A DNA stretch of 64,000 bases from Pleomorphomonas sp. T1.2MG-36 (GCF_950100655.1 NZ_CATNLY010000023.1:186001-250000); one strand, 5' to 3'; positions 18,809 to 30,378 are shown, numbered from the stretch's first letter. Translations and numbers: made by a program. Notes: generated from the sequence alone by a model not told the origin.

Positions 18809-20506
18809 TCAGACCGACCGCAGACGTCCGTCGCCCGCCTCGCCCATCGGGCGGGCGACGACAACGCGGTTGCGGCCGGCGCGCTTGGCGGCATAGACGG
18901 CCTTGTCGGCCTGCTGCAGCATCTGCTCGAAGGACGCCGCGGTGTCGGGATAGGCGGAGATTCCGGCCGAGAAGGTTATGTCGGCCATTCCCTGGCTGGT
19001 CGTCACCGGCAGGGAACGGATCACCGCCCGCCATGCCTCGGCGCGGGCGCGGGCCTCCTCGATGTCGGCGTGAGGCATCAGCACCAGGAACTCCTCGCCC
19101 CCCATGCGTACCGCCACTTCGCCGGGACGAAGCGACCGGCTGAGAACGCCCGCCATCGCCACCAGGGCATCATCGCCGGCCTTGTGGCCGAAGGTGTCGT
19201 TGAGGCGCTTGAAGTGATCGAGATCGAGCGAGACGGCAACCAACGACCGCCCGACGGCGTCGGCACCATCGATCAACCGGTGGGAAATGCTTTCGAGAAT
19301 GCGCCGGTTGTTGAGACCGGTGAGGCTGTCGCGGTGCGCCATCTCGTGCAGCTGTTCCTGAAGGCTCAGGTTGGCTTCAAGGCGCTCTTCCATCAGCCGC
19401 GTCGACACCTGGAGCCTCTCCTGGGCGCGGAGATAGTCGGTGATGTCGCGCAGCACATAGGCGAAGCTCTCGGAGTGGCGCACACCGCCGACGACGACGG
19501 TCCGAACCTCATAGGTGCGATCGCCGCGCTGCCAGCGTCGAACCAGATCGCCATCATCGAACAGGCTGGCTCGACCGGCCGGTCCCAAGGTGACACCGAG
19601 GCTGGAGAAGGGATGACCAACGAGTGGCTTGCCATCGAAGATCGCCTGCATCGCGGCGTTGGCCTCGGCGATCAGACCGTTTCCCGATACCACCAGAATG
19701 CCGTCGGGATGGGCAGCGACCACCGCGCTGAGAGCGACGGGCGCCAACGACAGGAACTGGTTGCGGCTGACCAGGAAGCTGTAGATCACCGGCACCACGA
19801 CATAGGCGAGCGGGGTCGGGTCGAAGCCGAAGACGCGCACGCCGGCAAGGTTGTAGGCGATATTGGCCGCCCAGGGGACCATGGCCGAGACGAGGAGGCC
19901 GGCGAACTGGGCGCGATGGACCGGCGGGGCGTGAACCGCCGCCCAGAGGGTCCGGACCGTCGTCAGCGCCATGAAGAAGTAGATGGCGATCATCGCCGCG
20001 AAGAAGACCGAGCCGTGTTCGTAATACAGTTGGTCCGGATAGGCCGGCGTGGGATCGGGCCTCACGGCCACGTAGATGAGGTGGTGCAGTTCGTTGGTGG
20101 TGGCGATGACCAGCATCGCGAGACCGGCGGCGATCGAAAGGCCGGTATAGAGCGAAGCGTTCGGCAGATCGCCACCCCGCACATAGGCGCTCATGAACAG
20201 CATCCACGAGATCGGCGTGGTGACGATGCCGTACCAGGCGAGCTCCGAGTAGAACAGCTTGAGTTCCGGCGTATCGGAGCTGACGTCCAGAATGGCGCAG
20301 ATCGCCCACCAGCAGCCCGATGCCATCAGCATGAGATAGTCGGTGCGCCCCGGAAAGCTGCCGATGCGCAACGTGTGCCAGGTGGTCGCAGCCGTCCCGA
20401 CTACGACGAGTGCCAAAATGACGGCGGCCGGCTGCAACTGAATGGCTCCGCAGAAATTGATTACAAAAAATGATTCGTCGGCATATATCCTGCGGAGCCT
20501 TTCCAT
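18809..20506 (-). CDS. Membrane diguanylate cyclase (7TM sensor, PAS, GGDEF)
   Basis: A 565-residue c-di-GMP synthase candidate. The first 220 residues form about seven membrane helices of the histidine-kinase 7TM sensor type; a PAS-like domain (about 225-340) and a coiled linker lead to a GGDEF domain (about 395-550) with DSLTGLNNRR and the active-site GGEEF near residue 470. The position of the inhibitory I-site reads RPGE rather than RxxD, so product inhibition may be weak. The N-terminal segment before the first helix is short. It is divergent from malate synthase. Confidence 0.9.
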   Translation of the reverse strand: MERLRRIYADESFFVINFCGAIQLQPAAVILALVVVGTAATTWHTLRIGSFPGRTDYLMLMASGCWWAICAILDVSSDTPELKLFYSELAWYGIVTTPISWMLFMSAYVRGGDLPNASLYTGLSIAAGLAMLVIATTNELHHLIYVAVRPDPTPAYPDQLYYEHGSVFFAAMIAIYFFMALTTVRTLWAAVHAPPVHRAQFAGLLVSAMVPWAANIAYNLAGVRVFGFDPTPLAYVVVPVIYSFLVSRNQFLSLAPVALSAVVAAHPDGILVVSGNGLIAEANAAMQAIFDGKPLVGHPFSSLGVTLGPAGRASLFDDGDLVRRWQRGDRTYEVRTVVVGGVRHSESFAYVLRDITDYLRAQERLQVSTRLMEERLEANLSLQEQLHEMAHRDSLTGLNNRRILESISHRLIDGADAVGRSLVAVSLDLDHFKRLNDTFGHKAGDDALVAMAGVLSRSLRPGEVAVRMGGEEFLVLMPHADIEEARARAEAWRAVIRSLPVTTSQGMADITFSAGISAYPDTAASFEQMLQQADKAVYAAKRAGRNRVVVARPMGEAGDGRLRSV

Positions 20507-20647
20507 TTGGTTTCAATTTTATGCGTTCGCCACCCGTGAGCGTGGCAAAGAGCATGTTCGGGACTGGACAGAGCGGAGCGCAACGGCTTTTGTGTGGCAC
20601 CGAACCATGCGGGGTTTTCCGGAGCCCCTAGGAATCAGGATGCCGAA

Positions 20648-22816
20648 ATGACCGCCTATCGCACGCTGAACGGCCTGAAGGTAGCCGAAGAGCTCGCTAG
20701 CTTCGTCGAACAGGAGGCGCTGCCCGGCACTGGCCTCGAACCCGATCGCTTCTGGGTGGCGCTCGCCGATATCGTCGGCCGCTTCGGCCCCGAGAATCGG
20801 CGCCTTCTCGACCGGCGCGATGCGTTGCAGCAACAGATCGATGCCTGGCACACCGCCCACCCGGGCGCCGTGGATCCCGCGGCCTACAAGACGTTCCTCA
20901 CGGAGATCGGATACATCGTTCCCGAGCCGGCGCCGTTTTCCATCGAGACGACCGGCGTCGATCCGGAAATCGCCGAGGTCGCCGGCCCGCAACTCGTCGT
21001 TCCCGTGATGAACGCCCGATATGCCCTCAACGCCGCCAATGCCCGCTGGGGCTCTCTCTACGACGCCTTCTACGGCACCGACGCCCTTGGCACGCCGCCT
21101 TCGAAGGGCGGCTTCGACGCAGAACGCGCGAAGGCGGTGGTGGCGCGGGCAAAGGCGGTGCTCGACGGGGCGGCCCCGCTCGAGTCCCGAGGCCACGCCG
21201 ACGTCGTCGCCTATGTCGTCGTCGACGGCAAGCTCAGGGTCCGCTTTTCCGATGGCAACGAAGAGGAGCTCGCCGACCCCGAGGCGTTCGTCGGCTATCG
21301 CGGCGATCCCGAAGAACCGGCCGGCATCATCCTGAAGCGAAACGGCCTTCACATCGACCTACACTTCGACCGTGGGCAACCGACCGGCGCCAGCGATCCG
21401 GCCGGCATCGCCGATATCCTCATCGAGAGCGCGCTGACCACCATCATGGACTGCGAGGACTCGGTCGCCGCCGTCGACGCCGAAGACAAGGTGGCCGTCT
21501 ATCGCAACTGGCTCGGGCTGATGCGCGGCGATCTCGAGGCGAGCTTCGACAAGGCGGGCGTCAGCACGACGCGTCGGCTGGCCGCCGACCGCAGCTTCAT
21601 CCGGCCCGACGATTCGGACGGCGCGCTCAAGGGGCTCAGCCTGATGCTGGTGCGCAACGTCGGTTCGCTTCTGACGACCGACGCGGTGCTGGACGCCGAC
21701 GGCAGAGAGACGGCCGAGTGCCTTGTCGACGCTCTGGTCACCTCGGCCATCGCCCTTCACGACATCGGCCCGAACGGCCGGCATGCGAACAGCCGCTCCG
21801 GCGCCGTCTACATCGTCAAGCCGAAGATGCACGGCCCCGAGGAGGTTGCCTTCGCCGACCGGCTGTTCTCGGCGGTGGAAACGGCTCTGGGCCTCAAGCC
21901 GCTCACCCTGAAGATGGGCATCATGGACGAGGAGCAGCGCACCTCGGTCAATCTTCGCGCGTCGATCGCCGCGGCAAAGTCGCGTGTCTTCTTCATCAAC
22001 ACCGGTTTTCTTGATCGCACCGGCGACGAGATCCACACGTCCATGCTTGCCGGGCCGATGGTCCGCAAGGGCGACATGAAGTCGGCGGCCTGGATCGCCG
22101 CCTACGAGGCGGGCAACGTCGATGCCGGTCTGGCCCTCGGCTTTGCCGGCCACGCTCAGATCGGCAAGGGCATGTGGGCGGCGCCGGACCGGATGGCGGC
22201 AATGCTCGCCGAGAAGATCGGCCATCCGCGCGCCGGCGCCTCAACCGCCTGGGTGCCGTCGCCGACGGCAGCAACGCTGCATGCCCTTCACTATCTCGAT
22301 GTCGACGTCGCCGCCCGCCAGGCCGAACTCGCGAAACGCGAGCGGGCCTCCCTCGATGCGCTCCTGACCCTGCCGATCGCCACCGACCGTGCGTGGACGG
22401 CCGCCGAGATCGCCGAGGAGCTCGACAACAATGCCCAGGGCCTTCTCGGCTACGTCGTCCGCTGGATCGACCAGGGCGTCGGATGCTCCAAGGTACCCGA
22501 CATTCATGACGTCGGCCTGATGGAAGACCGGGCGACACTCCGCATCTCCAGCCAGCACATTGCCAACTGGCTGAAGCACGGCGTCGTCAGTCGCGAACAA
22601 GTGATGGAAACGCTCGGCCGGATGGCGGCGGTCGTCGACCGACAGAATGCCGGCGATCCGGCCTATCGCCCGATCGGCAACGACTTCGCGGGATCGTTGG
22701 CTTTCCAGGCGGCGGTAGAGCTCATACTTACGGGCGACCGCCAGCCGAACGGCTACACGGAGCCCGTGCTCACCGCCTTCCGGCGTAGGCGAAAGGTGGA
22801 GATGGCCATCAGGTGA
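20648..22816 (+). CDS. glcB: Malate synthase G
   Basis: Condenses glyoxylate with acetyl-CoA to malate, allowing growth on two-carbon compounds or glycolate. The 722-residue length equals the G isoform (E. coli GlcB 723). Visible family blocks are the [17 protein letters not shown] loop, the [18 protein letters not shown] strand and [17 protein letters not shown] near the active site. ATG 20648 has AGGA upstream; the frame's earlier ATG lacks a ribosome site. No isocitrate lyase is adjacent. Confidence 0.96.
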   Translation: MTAYRTLNGLKVAEELASFVEQEALPGTGLEPDRFWVALADIVGRFGPENRRLLDRRDALQQQIDAWHTAHPGAVDPAAYKTFLTEIGYIVPEPAPFSIETTGVDPEIAEVAGPQLVVPVMNARYALNAANARWGSLYDAFYGTDALGTPPSKGGFDAERAKAVVARAKAVLDGAAPLESRGHADVVAYVVVDGKLRVRFSDGNEEELADPEAFVGYRGDPEEPAGIILKRNGLHIDLHFDRGQPTGASDPAGIADILIESALTTIMDCEDSVAAVDAEDKVAVYRNWLGLMRGDLEASFDKAGVSTTRRLAADRSFIRPDDSDGALKGLSLMLVRNVGSLLTTDAVLDADGRETAECLVDALVTSAIALHDIGPNGRHANSRSGAVYIVKPKMHGPEEVAFADRLFSAVETALGLKPLTLKMGIMDEEQRTSVNLRASIAAAKSRVFFINTGFLDRTGDEIHTSMLAGPMVRKGDMKSAAWIAAYEAGNVDAGLALGFAGHAQIGKGMWAAPDRMAAMLAEKIGHPRAGASTAWVPSPTAATLHALHYLDVDVAARQAELAKRERASLDALLTLPIATDRAWTAAEIAEELDNNAQGLLGYVVRWIDQGVGCSKVPDIHDVGLMEDRATLRISSQHIANWLKHGVVSREQVMETLGRMAAVVDRQNAGDPAYRPIGNDFAGSLAFQAAVELILTGDRQPNGYTEPVLTAFRRRRKVEMAIR

Positions 22817-22942
22817 ATTGATCGGCGCCCAGACCTATCTAAGGATTATGGCGTCCGACGGATTTTGGCTCTCCAACAAGGCCTTGCCGTCGGCGCCGGG
22901 GTCGCAAGACCCTCGTCTTGAAGTCTTTGAGGAGGCGCTGCC

Positions 22943-23773
22943 ATGACCGTCAGGGACATCTTCACCATCATCGACATCTACAATGAAAAGATGAACGCCT
23001 CCACGGCGGCGCTTGAACTCGCTTCGCGGCGAAAGGCCCATGTCACCGGCCTGGCGTTGGCGCTCGAACCGATCGCGCCCGGCTTCCTCGCTTCGCCGGT
23101 TCCGGCGGAATATCTGGTCGAGGCGATCACCAACGCTGAGACCTCGGCCAAGGAGGCCGCCGCCGCCTTTGCCGCAGAGGCGACGAAATACGGCGTCGAC
23201 GCCGAGGCCCGTACCGCCACCGTCTATTCGGGCGGGACACCGGCCATTGTCCGGCAGGCGCAGCTTTCGGACCTGATCATCATTGGCCAGGATGACCCCG
23301 AGCATGGCGAGCCGATGCGCGCCGCCATCATCGAGACGTTGCTGTTCGAATCCGGCGTGCCGGTCATGATCATTCCGTCGGCCTGGAACAAGCCCATCAC
23401 CTCCGAGAAGGTCATGATCGCCTGGGACGGTTCGTCGACGGCGGCGCGGGCCGTGCATGCCGCCTTGCCGGCATTGAGGGTGGCCACTTCGATCGAGGTG
23501 GTTATGGTGGCCGGCTCCAAGAACTGGTCCGGCGAACCGGGCGCCGACGTCGCCGCCTATCTGGCACGGCACGACCACAAGGTCACCGTCACGACGCTGC
23601 CGCGCTCGGCGTCGGAAGTATCGACGGTGCTCAACAACCATGCCGCCGAAAGCGGCGCGACCATGCTGGTCATGGGCGGCTACGGGCATAACCGCTTCCG
23701 CCAGTTCGTGCTGGGCGGCGTCACCCGCGACATGCTTGAGAAGATGACCATTCCTACTCTGATGACCCACTGA
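22943..23773 (+). CDS. Universal stress protein (two tandem Usp domains)
   Basis: A 276-residue cytoplasmic stress protein. The first Usp-like half is degenerate; the second (about residues 150-276) carries the MIAWDGSSTAARAVHAALP start and the GGYGHNRFRQFVLGGVTRDML nucleotide-binding end, consistent with ATP binding. GAGGAGG precedes ATG 22943. It lies immediately before a protein acetyltransferase gene with which it may share a stress-related role; a hairpin at 23782 separates the two. Confidence 0.9.
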   Translation: MTVRDIFTIIDIYNEKMNASTAALELASRRKAHVTGLALALEPIAPGFLASPVPAEYLVEAITNAETSAKEAAAAFAAEATKYGVDAEARTATVYSGGTPAIVRQAQLSDLIIIGQDDPEHGEPMRAAIIETLLFESGVPVMIIPSAWNKPITSEKVMIAWDGSSTAARAVHAALPALRVATSIEVVMVAGSKNWSGEPGADVAAYLARHDHKVTVTTLPRSASEVSTVLNNHAAESGATMLVMGGYGHNRFRQFVLGGVTRDMLEKMTIPTLMTH

Positions 23774-23781
23774 TCGTCCGA

Positions 23782-23813
23782 ACCGGAGCGCCTCTGCCCT
23801 GTTGCGCTCCGGT
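23782..23813 (+). terminator. Hairpin after universal stress gene
   Basis: Perfect 10-bp stem ACCGGAGCGC/GCGCTCCGGT with a 12-base loop, 8 bases after the stop codon and followed by CCCTCC, not by a T run. Confidence 0.5.
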
Positions 23814-23839
23814 CCCTCCATCGCCGAGCCTTGGCCGAC

Positions 23840-26557
23840 ATGAGCCTTCAGAGCCTCGACCCCTTCTTTCGGCCGAAGCGCGTCGTGCTGATCGGCGCGA
23901 CCGCCCGGCCGAACTCGGTCGGATCGGTGCTTGCCCGCAACCTTGCCGCCTTCGGTCGCGACCGGATCGCCTTCGTCAATCCTTTCGTTTCCGAGATCGA
24001 CGGTGTCGCGGTTCACCCCTCGGTCGCCGATCTTGCCGTGCCGGCCGACCTCGCGGTCGTCGCCGTCCCGCCGGAGGCGATCGTCGGCGTGATGGAGGAA
24101 ATTGGCGCCGCCGGCATTCGCCATGCGGTCGTCATCACCACCGGGCTTGGCCACGGGCCGGGCAGCCTTCTCGAGGCCATGACGGCGGTGGCAAGGCACA
24201 ATGGCATACGGGTTCTCGGCCCCAACAGCGCCGGCCTGCAGATTCCCCCTATCGGCCTCAATGCCAGCTTCGCGCAGCGAGCTGCCGTGCCCGGAGATCT
24301 CGCCTTCGTTTCGCAATCGGGAACGCTGACCCACGCCGCGCTCGACTGGGCAGCGCGGCATGGCATCGGCTTTTCGGGCATTGCCGTGCTGGGCGATGCC
24401 GTCGACGTCGACTTCGACGAAATGCTCGACCATTTCGCCCTCGACCATCGCACCCGCGCCATTCTTCTTTATCTGGAAAGCATTCGCGACGCTCGCGCCT
24501 TCCTGTCGGCGGCGCGCGCCGCCGCGCGCTCGAAGCCGGTGGTGGTGATCAAGGCCGGCCGGCATGCCGCAGGCGCCCGCGCCGCTCGGTCGCATACCGG
24601 CGCGCTGGCCGGCGTCGACGCCGTCTATGACTGTGCGTTCCGCCGGGCCGGCCTGCTCAGGGTCGCCGATCTCGACGAGATGTTCGCCGCCGCCGAAACG
24701 CTCAGTCTCGTTCCGCGCATCCAGGGCAAGCGCATCGCCGTCATCACCAACGGCGGCGGTGCCGGCGTGCTGGCGGCTGATCGTGTCGTCGATCTTGGAG
24801 GGGAGCTCGCCACGCTTGGCGACGATACCCTCGCGAGCCTCGATCTGGCGCTACCGCCCGGCTGGTCGCGCGGCAACCCGGTGGATCTCATCGGCAATGC
24901 CGCCGCCGACCGCTACGGCGCGGCAACGCGGGCGGTGCTTGCCGATAGCGGCGTCGATGCGGTGGTGGCGATCAACTGCCCGACACCGCTGGCGCCATCC
25001 CGGCTCGCGGCCGAGGCAGTGGTCGAGGCCGTCGCCGATTACCGCCGGGGCCGCTACGACGGCAAGCCATTGATCGCCGCCTGGCTCGGCGAGGACGACG
25101 GCTGGAACTCCACCTTCGCGCGGGCTCGTATCCCGGCGCTCGAAACGCCGCACGGCGCCGTCGAGGGGTTGATGCAGCTCGTCCGCCACGCAGAAGCGCA
25201 GGCCGCCCTGACGGCAACGCCGGCCGACGTTCTGGCCGGCTTTTCTCCCGACCGGGCCCGCGCGGCGGCCGTGATCGCCACCGCGCTGGCCGACAACCGT
25301 CTCTGGCTCAAGGCGAGCGAAGTGGTCGAGCTCCTGACCGCTTACGGCATTCCCATCGTGCCGGTGCTGGCCGCCGCCGACTCCGGCGAGGCCAGGCGCC
25401 TTGCCGCGAGGCTGCTTGCCGAACACCGTTCGTTGGTGGTGAAGATCGCTTCGCCCGACATCGTTCACAAGTCCGACGTGGGCGGTGTCGAGCTGGAACT
25501 GTCGACCCCCGAGGCGGTGGGAGCGGCGACCGACGAGGTAATCGCCCGTGCGAAGGCGGCTCGGCCGGGTGTTCGCATCGATGGCGTGACGCTCCATCCG
25601 ATGATCGTTGCGCCCAAGGCGGTGGAACTGATCGCCGGCGTCACCGACGACCCGATCTTCGGACCGGTGATGGTCTTCGGACGCGGCGGCACCGCCGTCG
25701 AAGTGATCAACGACCGAGCGCTGGCCTTGCCGCCGCTCGATGCCAACCTCGCCCGCGACCTGATCGCCCGGACGCGCGTCGCCCGCCAGCTTCAGGGCTA
25801 TCGCGACCGTCGGCCCGTCGATGTCGATCGGCTCGCCATCATCCTGCAGCGGCTCGCTCAACTGGTTGCCGAGCATCCGGCCATCGCCGACATCGACCTC
25901 AACCCGCTGATCGCCGAGGCCGACCGGCTGACGGTCGTCGATGCGCGCGTCACGCTCGTCGCCGACTCGCCGGCATCCGGCGGCGCCGTGCATCATCCGC
26001 GCCTGTCCATCCGTCCTTATCCGACCGAGTGGGAGGAGTTCATCGCCCTCCCCAACGGCCGGTCGGTGTTCGTACGACCGGTGCGGCCGGAAGACGAGGG
26101 CCGCTATCTCGCCTTCTTCTCCAAGATGACGGCCGAGGACATGCGCCTTCGCTTCTTCCAGCGGGTCCACGACCTTGGGCATGCCTTCGTTGCCCGCCTG
26201 ACGCAGATCGACTATTCGCGTGCCATGGCCTTCGTCGCGCTCGATCCGGAGAACGGCGAGATGCTCGGCGGCGTCAGGCTGCACGGCGACCCCGGCGGTG
26301 GCGACGGAGAATATGCCGTATCGGTGCGCTCCGACCTCAAGGGCGTTGGTCTTGGGAGGGCGCTGATGATGCAAATCATCCGCTACGCCCGTCGCGAGCG
26401 CTACGGACGCATTCACGGCGAGGTGCTCGCCGAAAACCGGCAGATGCTCCGAATGTGCGAGCGCCTGGGTTTCAGGTTGACGCCCGACCCCGACAGCCCC
26501 GAAATCATCAAGGTCGCGCTGGACCTCCGTTCGACTGCGGACGGAACTAAAGTCTAG
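23840..26557 (+). CDS. Pat-type protein lysine acetyltransferase, acyl-CoA synthetase-like
   Basis: A 905-residue fusion. The order is CoA-binding domain (GATARPNSVGSVLARNL), succinyl-CoA ligase-like domains with RSHTGALAG, an ATP-grasp region (VKIASPDIVHKSDVGGV), and a C-terminal GNAT acetyltransferase (about residues 735-905) with the acetyl-CoA loop VGLGRAL. This is the arrangement of PatZ/YfiQ, which acetylates and inactivates acetyl-CoA synthetase. A TTG nine bases upstream of ATG 23840 is an alternative start. The neighbouring universal stress gene suggests a stress or carbon-status role. Confidence 0.9.
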   Translation: MSLQSLDPFFRPKRVVLIGATARPNSVGSVLARNLAAFGRDRIAFVNPFVSEIDGVAVHPSVADLAVPADLAVVAVPPEAIVGVMEEIGAAGIRHAVVITTGLGHGPGSLLEAMTAVARHNGIRVLGPNSAGLQIPPIGLNASFAQRAAVPGDLAFVSQSGTLTHAALDWAARHGIGFSGIAVLGDAVDVDFDEMLDHFALDHRTRAILLYLESIRDARAFLSAARAAARSKPVVVIKAGRHAAGARAARSHTGALAGVDAVYDCAFRRAGLLRVADLDEMFAAAETLSLVPRIQGKRIAVITNGGGAGVLAADRVVDLGGELATLGDDTLASLDLALPPGWSRGNPVDLIGNAAADRYGAATRAVLADSGVDAVVAINCPTPLAPSRLAAEAVVEAVADYRRGRYDGKPLIAAWLGEDDGWNSTFARARIPALETPHGAVEGLMQLVRHAEAQAALTATPADVLAGFSPDRARAAAVIATALADNRLWLKASEVVELLTAYGIPIVPVLAAADSGEARRLAARLLAEHRSLVVKIASPDIVHKSDVGGVELELSTPEAVGAATDEVIARAKAARPGVRIDGVTLHPMIVAPKAVELIAGVTDDPIFGPVMVFGRGGTAVEVINDRALALPPLDANLARDLIARTRVARQLQGYRDRRPVDVDRLAIILQRLAQLVAEHPAIADIDLNPLIAEADRLTVVDARVTLVADSPASGGAVHHPRLSIRPYPTEWEEFIALPNGRSVFVRPVRPEDEGRYLAFFSKMTAEDMRLRFFQRVHDLGHAFVARLTQIDYSRAMAFVALDPENGEMLGGVRLHGDPGGGDGEYAVSVRSDLKGVGLGRALMMQIIRYARRERYGRIHGEVLAENRQMLRMCERLGFRLTPDPDSPEIIKVALDLRSTADGTKV

Positions 26558-26834
26558 TTCGGACAACCTCCAATTGTATTCACCTTTTCATATCCATGAA
26601 CCGTCATGGACGATTTGGTTTTTCCGCTGTTTTCAACCGTCGATGGAACGATATCGGCAACCCCCGGCATAACGGGGATTAATCTGCAGCGCAAACGATT
26701 GTGAAGCCGACAATTTTTCGCGTAGTTCGCGTATTTCATCCACGTTTTCTTTACCGGCCCCGCCGCACATTCCGCCGATATGCGCGTGGAGCTTGCGCGC
26801 CGTCTCGTGGCGGGCGCCAATCCGGGGGGAGAAC

Positions 26835-29222
26835 ATGTCGCTCACGGCCTTCCTGTCGAACCGATCGATTTCAATGAAAATCGGCGGCGGTCTGATTTCT
26901 CTCGCGGTATTGGCCGCCATAGTTGGCGGAGCAGGGTTCCTTGGCCTCAGCCGCCTTGGCCTTGCCGTGGACATGACCTCGAAGTCGGCTTCGGTGCTGG
27001 CTACGGTCAACGATGCCGGCAATGCCGTCACCACGTTCATCCAGAACCGCGACAACGGCGCGGCTTCCCAGGCCGGCCAGTTGCTGGAGCAGGTCAACGC
27101 CAGCCTCGACGAGCTTGGCGGAAAAGCCGACCCTGCCCTTGCTCCGGCCTATGCGGCCGTCGACCAGTTCCGCGCCTCGATCGGCGTGCTGTCGGCATCC
27201 TCGGATGCCGTCGCGGCCAGCGCCGCCTCCACCATGGAACTGCTCTCCAACATGCAGAACCGGGCCAGCCAGATCGAAGCCGATGCCGCCACCAAGGCCA
27301 AGGACTTCCAGACCAAGGCGAGCGAGTCGGCGTTGGCCACCAACGCGGCGGCCAATCTGGCGGTAACCGCCTACAAGATCGAGATTTCCGCTCTCAAGGC
27401 CAACGAACTGCTGGCCAAGTTCGCCGCCAGCGGCGATAGCGCCAATGTCGAGGCGGCCTTGAAGGCCGTGATGTCGGTACGGGCGATCGTCAATCAGATC
27501 AGGGCCCTCGGAGCCGACGACGAGATCAAGGCGCAAGCCGGCTCCATCGAACAGGTGGCCAAGGATCTCGTTCCGCTGCTGGATGAAATGCGGAACAGTT
27601 CCAATCCGTTCGCCGTCGAGCAGAAGCGCCTCTTCGCCCTCGACGGTCTCGGCAAGCTCAGCAACGGGACCGAGGAAATCATCCGTCTGGCCGGGCAGCA
27701 GCGCGACCTCGCCAGCTACAACATGCAGTCTCTGCTCGAGGACGCCGGCAAAGCCCGCACCCTTTCGGATCTTGCGACCATATTCGGCGGGGAAATCGAC
27801 CAACTGGCGCTGCAGACCACGACCTACCGCTACGATCCGGACGCGATCAGCACCAAGGCGATGCTCAAGGCCGCCGATGCCGCCAAGGAAACCGGCCAGA
27901 AGATCGTCGCCGCCGGAGGCGCCGACCCGTCCAAGGACATCGACCGCTTCAAGGACGCCTTCACCAAGCTGGTCGATTCCTCCAAGGCTTTCATTGGCGC
28001 GCGGGAAGACTCCCGCAGCCAATCGGCCGCGGCCATTTCCGCCATCAAGGCCGTCGTCGACGATCGCGCCGCCGCCGCCAGCCGCAACCGTGCATCGAGC
28101 ACCTTCACCATGTCCGGCACGCTCGGCGCGGCGCTGGTGTTCGCGCTCATCGTCGGCATCGTGCTGTCGCGACTGATCACGCGGCCGATCACCAACCTGA
28201 CCACAGCCATGCGCCGTCTGGCCACCGGTGACACCGACATGGCGCTCGACCTCGCTGGCCGCAAGGACGAGATCGGCGGCATGTTCGGCGCCGTGCGCGT
28301 CTTCCGCGACAATGCCATCGAGCGGCGCCGTCTCGCCGAGCAGACCGAGGCCGAGCAGCAGGCGCGCACTCTTCGTCAGGAAACCATCGAGGGGCTGATC
28401 AACGACTTCCGCCTGGAGATCGAGCAGCTGGTCGGCGTCGTCGCCGGCAATGCCGACCAGATGGAAGCGACCGCCCGTGCGCTGGCCGCCATTGCCGAGG
28501 AAGCTCGCGACCGCGCCGGCACTGCCGCCTCGGCGTCCGAGCTTGCGTCCGATGGCGTCCAGACCGTCGCCGCCGCGGCGGAAGAGCTGTCAGCTTCGAT
28601 CGGCGAGATTTCGCGCCAGACCGAAACGGCAACCGCCGTCGCCCAGCGCGCGACCGGCGAAGCCAAGAAGACAGATGCCACCATCTCCGGCCTTGCCGAC
28701 GCGGCGACGCGCATCGGCAACGTCATCACGCTGATCAAGGCGATCGCCGAGCAGACCAACCTTCTGGCCCTCAATGCCACCATCGAGGCGGCGCGAGCCG
28801 GCGAGGCGGGCAAGGGGTTTGCGGTTGTCGCCTCGGAGGTGAAGAACCTCGCCGGCCAAACCGCCAAGGCCACCGAGGAGATCGCCTCGCAGATCGCCCA
28901 GATCCAGGCTTCGACCGGCGAAGCCGTTTCGGCCATCCGCGCCATCTCCGACATCATGGGCGAGGTCGACAGGACGACCAATGTCATCGCCACGGCGGTC
29001 GGCGAGCAGGGTCATGCCACGGCCGAGATCTCGCTCAACGCCCAGAAGGCGGCCGGCGGTACCAAGTCGGTGGCCGACGAGACGCAAGCGCTGACCCGCG
29101 TCGTCGGCGAAACGTCGCAATCGGCAAGCCAGGTGCTCGCGGTGTCCAACGACATGAACGATCAGGCCACCCGCCTCCGCACGGTCGTGGAGAGCTTCAT
29201 CAACCGAGTGATGGCCGCCTGA
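26835..29222 (+). CDS. Methyl-accepting chemotaxis protein
   Basis: A 795-residue transmembrane chemoreceptor. A first helix (about 12-35) is followed by a large helical periplasmic sensor region of nearly 390 residues, a second membrane helix (about 425-448), a HAMP domain and a cytoplasmic signalling domain whose hairpin tip contains [20 protein letters not shown]. Methylation-helix residues and the family kinase-control tip are intact. A strong GGGGGAGA precedes ATG 26835. No ligand can be assigned; the neighbouring cheZ-like gene at 5.9 kb would supply a phosphatase. Confidence 0.94.
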   Translation: MSLTAFLSNRSISMKIGGGLISLAVLAAIVGGAGFLGLSRLGLAVDMTSKSASVLATVNDAGNAVTTFIQNRDNGAASQAGQLLEQVNASLDELGGKADPALAPAYAAVDQFRASIGVLSASSDAVAASAASTMELLSNMQNRASQIEADAATKAKDFQTKASESALATNAAANLAVTAYKIEISALKANELLAKFAASGDSANVEAALKAVMSVRAIVNQIRALGADDEIKAQAGSIEQVAKDLVPLLDEMRNSSNPFAVEQKRLFALDGLGKLSNGTEEIIRLAGQQRDLASYNMQSLLEDAGKARTLSDLATIFGGEIDQLALQTTTYRYDPDAISTKAMLKAADAAKETGQKIVAAGGADPSKDIDRFKDAFTKLVDSSKAFIGAREDSRSQSAAAISAIKAVVDDRAAAASRNRASSTFTMSGTLGAALVFALIVGIVLSRLITRPITNLTTAMRRLATGDTDMALDLAGRKDEIGGMFGAVRVFRDNAIERRRLAEQTEAEQQARTLRQETIEGLINDFRLEIEQLVGVVAGNADQMEATARALAAIAEEARDRAGTAASASELASDGVQTVAAAAEELSASIGEISRQTETATAVAQRATGEAKKTDATISGLADAATRIGNVITLIKAIAEQTNLLALNATIEAARAGEAGKGFAVVASEVKNLAGQTAKATEEIASQIAQIQASTGEAVSAIRAISDIMGEVDRTTNVIATAVGEQGHATAEISLNAQKAAGGTKSVADETQALTRVVGETSQSASQVLAVSNDMNDQATRLRTVVESFINRVMAA

Positions 29223-29245
29223 CGGTTTTCGGGGGGAGAGGGAAG

Positions 29246-29280
29246 CGGGCGGGCTCTTTCGGAGCCCGCCCGTTCCATTT
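29246..29280 (+). terminator. Rho-independent terminator after chemoreceptor gene
   Basis: Eleven-bp perfect stem CGGGCGGGCTC/GAGCCCGCCCG (29246-29256 with 29262-29272), TTTCG loop, followed by a T-containing TTCCATTT. Lies 23 bases past the stop codon. Confidence 0.85.
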
Positions 29281-29410
29281 GTGATTTTAATTTGCAAATA
29301 ATTTCTTTTTATCTGTTTCTTGCATTTTGAAGGTCTGAGGGCCATAGTCACTGAGGATGGAAAGCGACCGAGCATCGGAGGATGTGTCGGCCAGATATGG
29401 AGTTGAGGAC

Positions 29411-30370
29411 ATGGCTTCCAAGCTGGACCAATTGCGCGAAATGACTGTCGTGGTCGCCGATACCGGTGACATCGACGCCATCAAGAAGTTCAAGCCGGTC
29501 GATTGCACGACCAACCCAACGCTGGTGCTGAAGGCCATCGGCCTGCCGGCCTATGAGCCGATCCTGGCCGACGCCGTTGCCTGGGGCAAGAAGCAGGGTG
29601 GCACGCAGGAAGCCGCCGTCAAGGCCATCGGCGACCGCCTCGCCGTCGCCGTCGGCACCGAGCTCACCAAGCTGGTCGAGGGCCGCGTGTCCACCGAGGT
29701 CGACGCCGACCTGTCGTTCGACACCGCCGCCACCGTCGAGAAGGCGCGCGCCATCATTGCCGCCTACAAGGCCAACGGCGTCGAGCGCGAGCGGATCCTG
29801 ATCAAGGTTGCCGGCACGTGGGAAGGCATCCGTGCTTCGGAAATCCTGCAGAAGGAAGGCATCGACACCAACATGACGCTGATCTTCGACATCGCCCAGG
29901 CCATTGCCTGCGCCGATGCGAAGGCCTTCCTGATCTCGCCGTTCGTCGGCCGCATCCTTGACTGGTACGTCAAGGCGGAAGGCCGCACCTTCACGCCGGA
30001 CGAGGATCCGGGCGTCGTTTCGGTGCATGGCATCTACGACTACTACAAGGCCCATGGCATTCCGACCGTGGTGATGGGTGCATCCTTCCGCTCGCAGGGT
30101 GAAGTCGAAGCCCTGGCCGGCTGCGACCGCCTGACCATTTCCCCGGCTCTGCTCGACTCGCTGGCTGCCGATAACGGCACGCTGAAGCGCGCCCTGTCGC
30201 CGAACAAGCCCGGCCCGAAGCCGCCGGTGGTCAAGCTCGACGAGAAGGCCTTCCGCTGGGCCATGAACCAGAACCCGATGGCCACCGAGAAGCTGGCCGA
30301 GGGCATTCGCCTGTTCGCCAAGGACCTCGGCGAGCTGCGCAAGATCGTCGCCAAGCGCTTCGTCGCCTGA
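29411..30370 (+). CDS. tal: Transaldolase
   Basis: Transfers a dihydroxyacetone unit between sugar phosphates in the non-oxidative pentose phosphate pathway. The 319-residue length and the blocks [28 protein letters not shown] (Schiff-base lysine) and [14 protein letters not shown] match the TalB class. GAGG immediately precedes ATG 29411; the same frame has an earlier ATG at 29357 that would add 18 unrelated residues. A sugar-responsive regulator follows. Confidence 0.95.
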   Translation: MASKLDQLREMTVVVADTGDIDAIKKFKPVDCTTNPTLVLKAIGLPAYEPILADAVAWGKKQGGTQEAAVKAIGDRLAVAVGTELTKLVEGRVSTEVDADLSFDTAATVEKARAIIAAYKANGVERERILIKVAGTWEGIRASEILQKEGIDTNMTLIFDIAQAIACADAKAFLISPFVGRILDWYVKAEGRTFTPDEDPGVVSVHGIYDYYKAHGIPTVVMGASFRSQGEVEALAGCDRLTISPALLDSLAADNGTLKRALSPNKPGPKPPVVKLDEKAFRWAMNQNPMATEKLAEGIRLFAKDLGELRKIVAKRFVA

Positions 30371-30378
30371 CGACCTTA

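Noticed and set aside
29357..29410. Longer transaldolase start
   Set aside because: The extra 18 residues have no homology and GAGG directly precedes the ATG at 29411.
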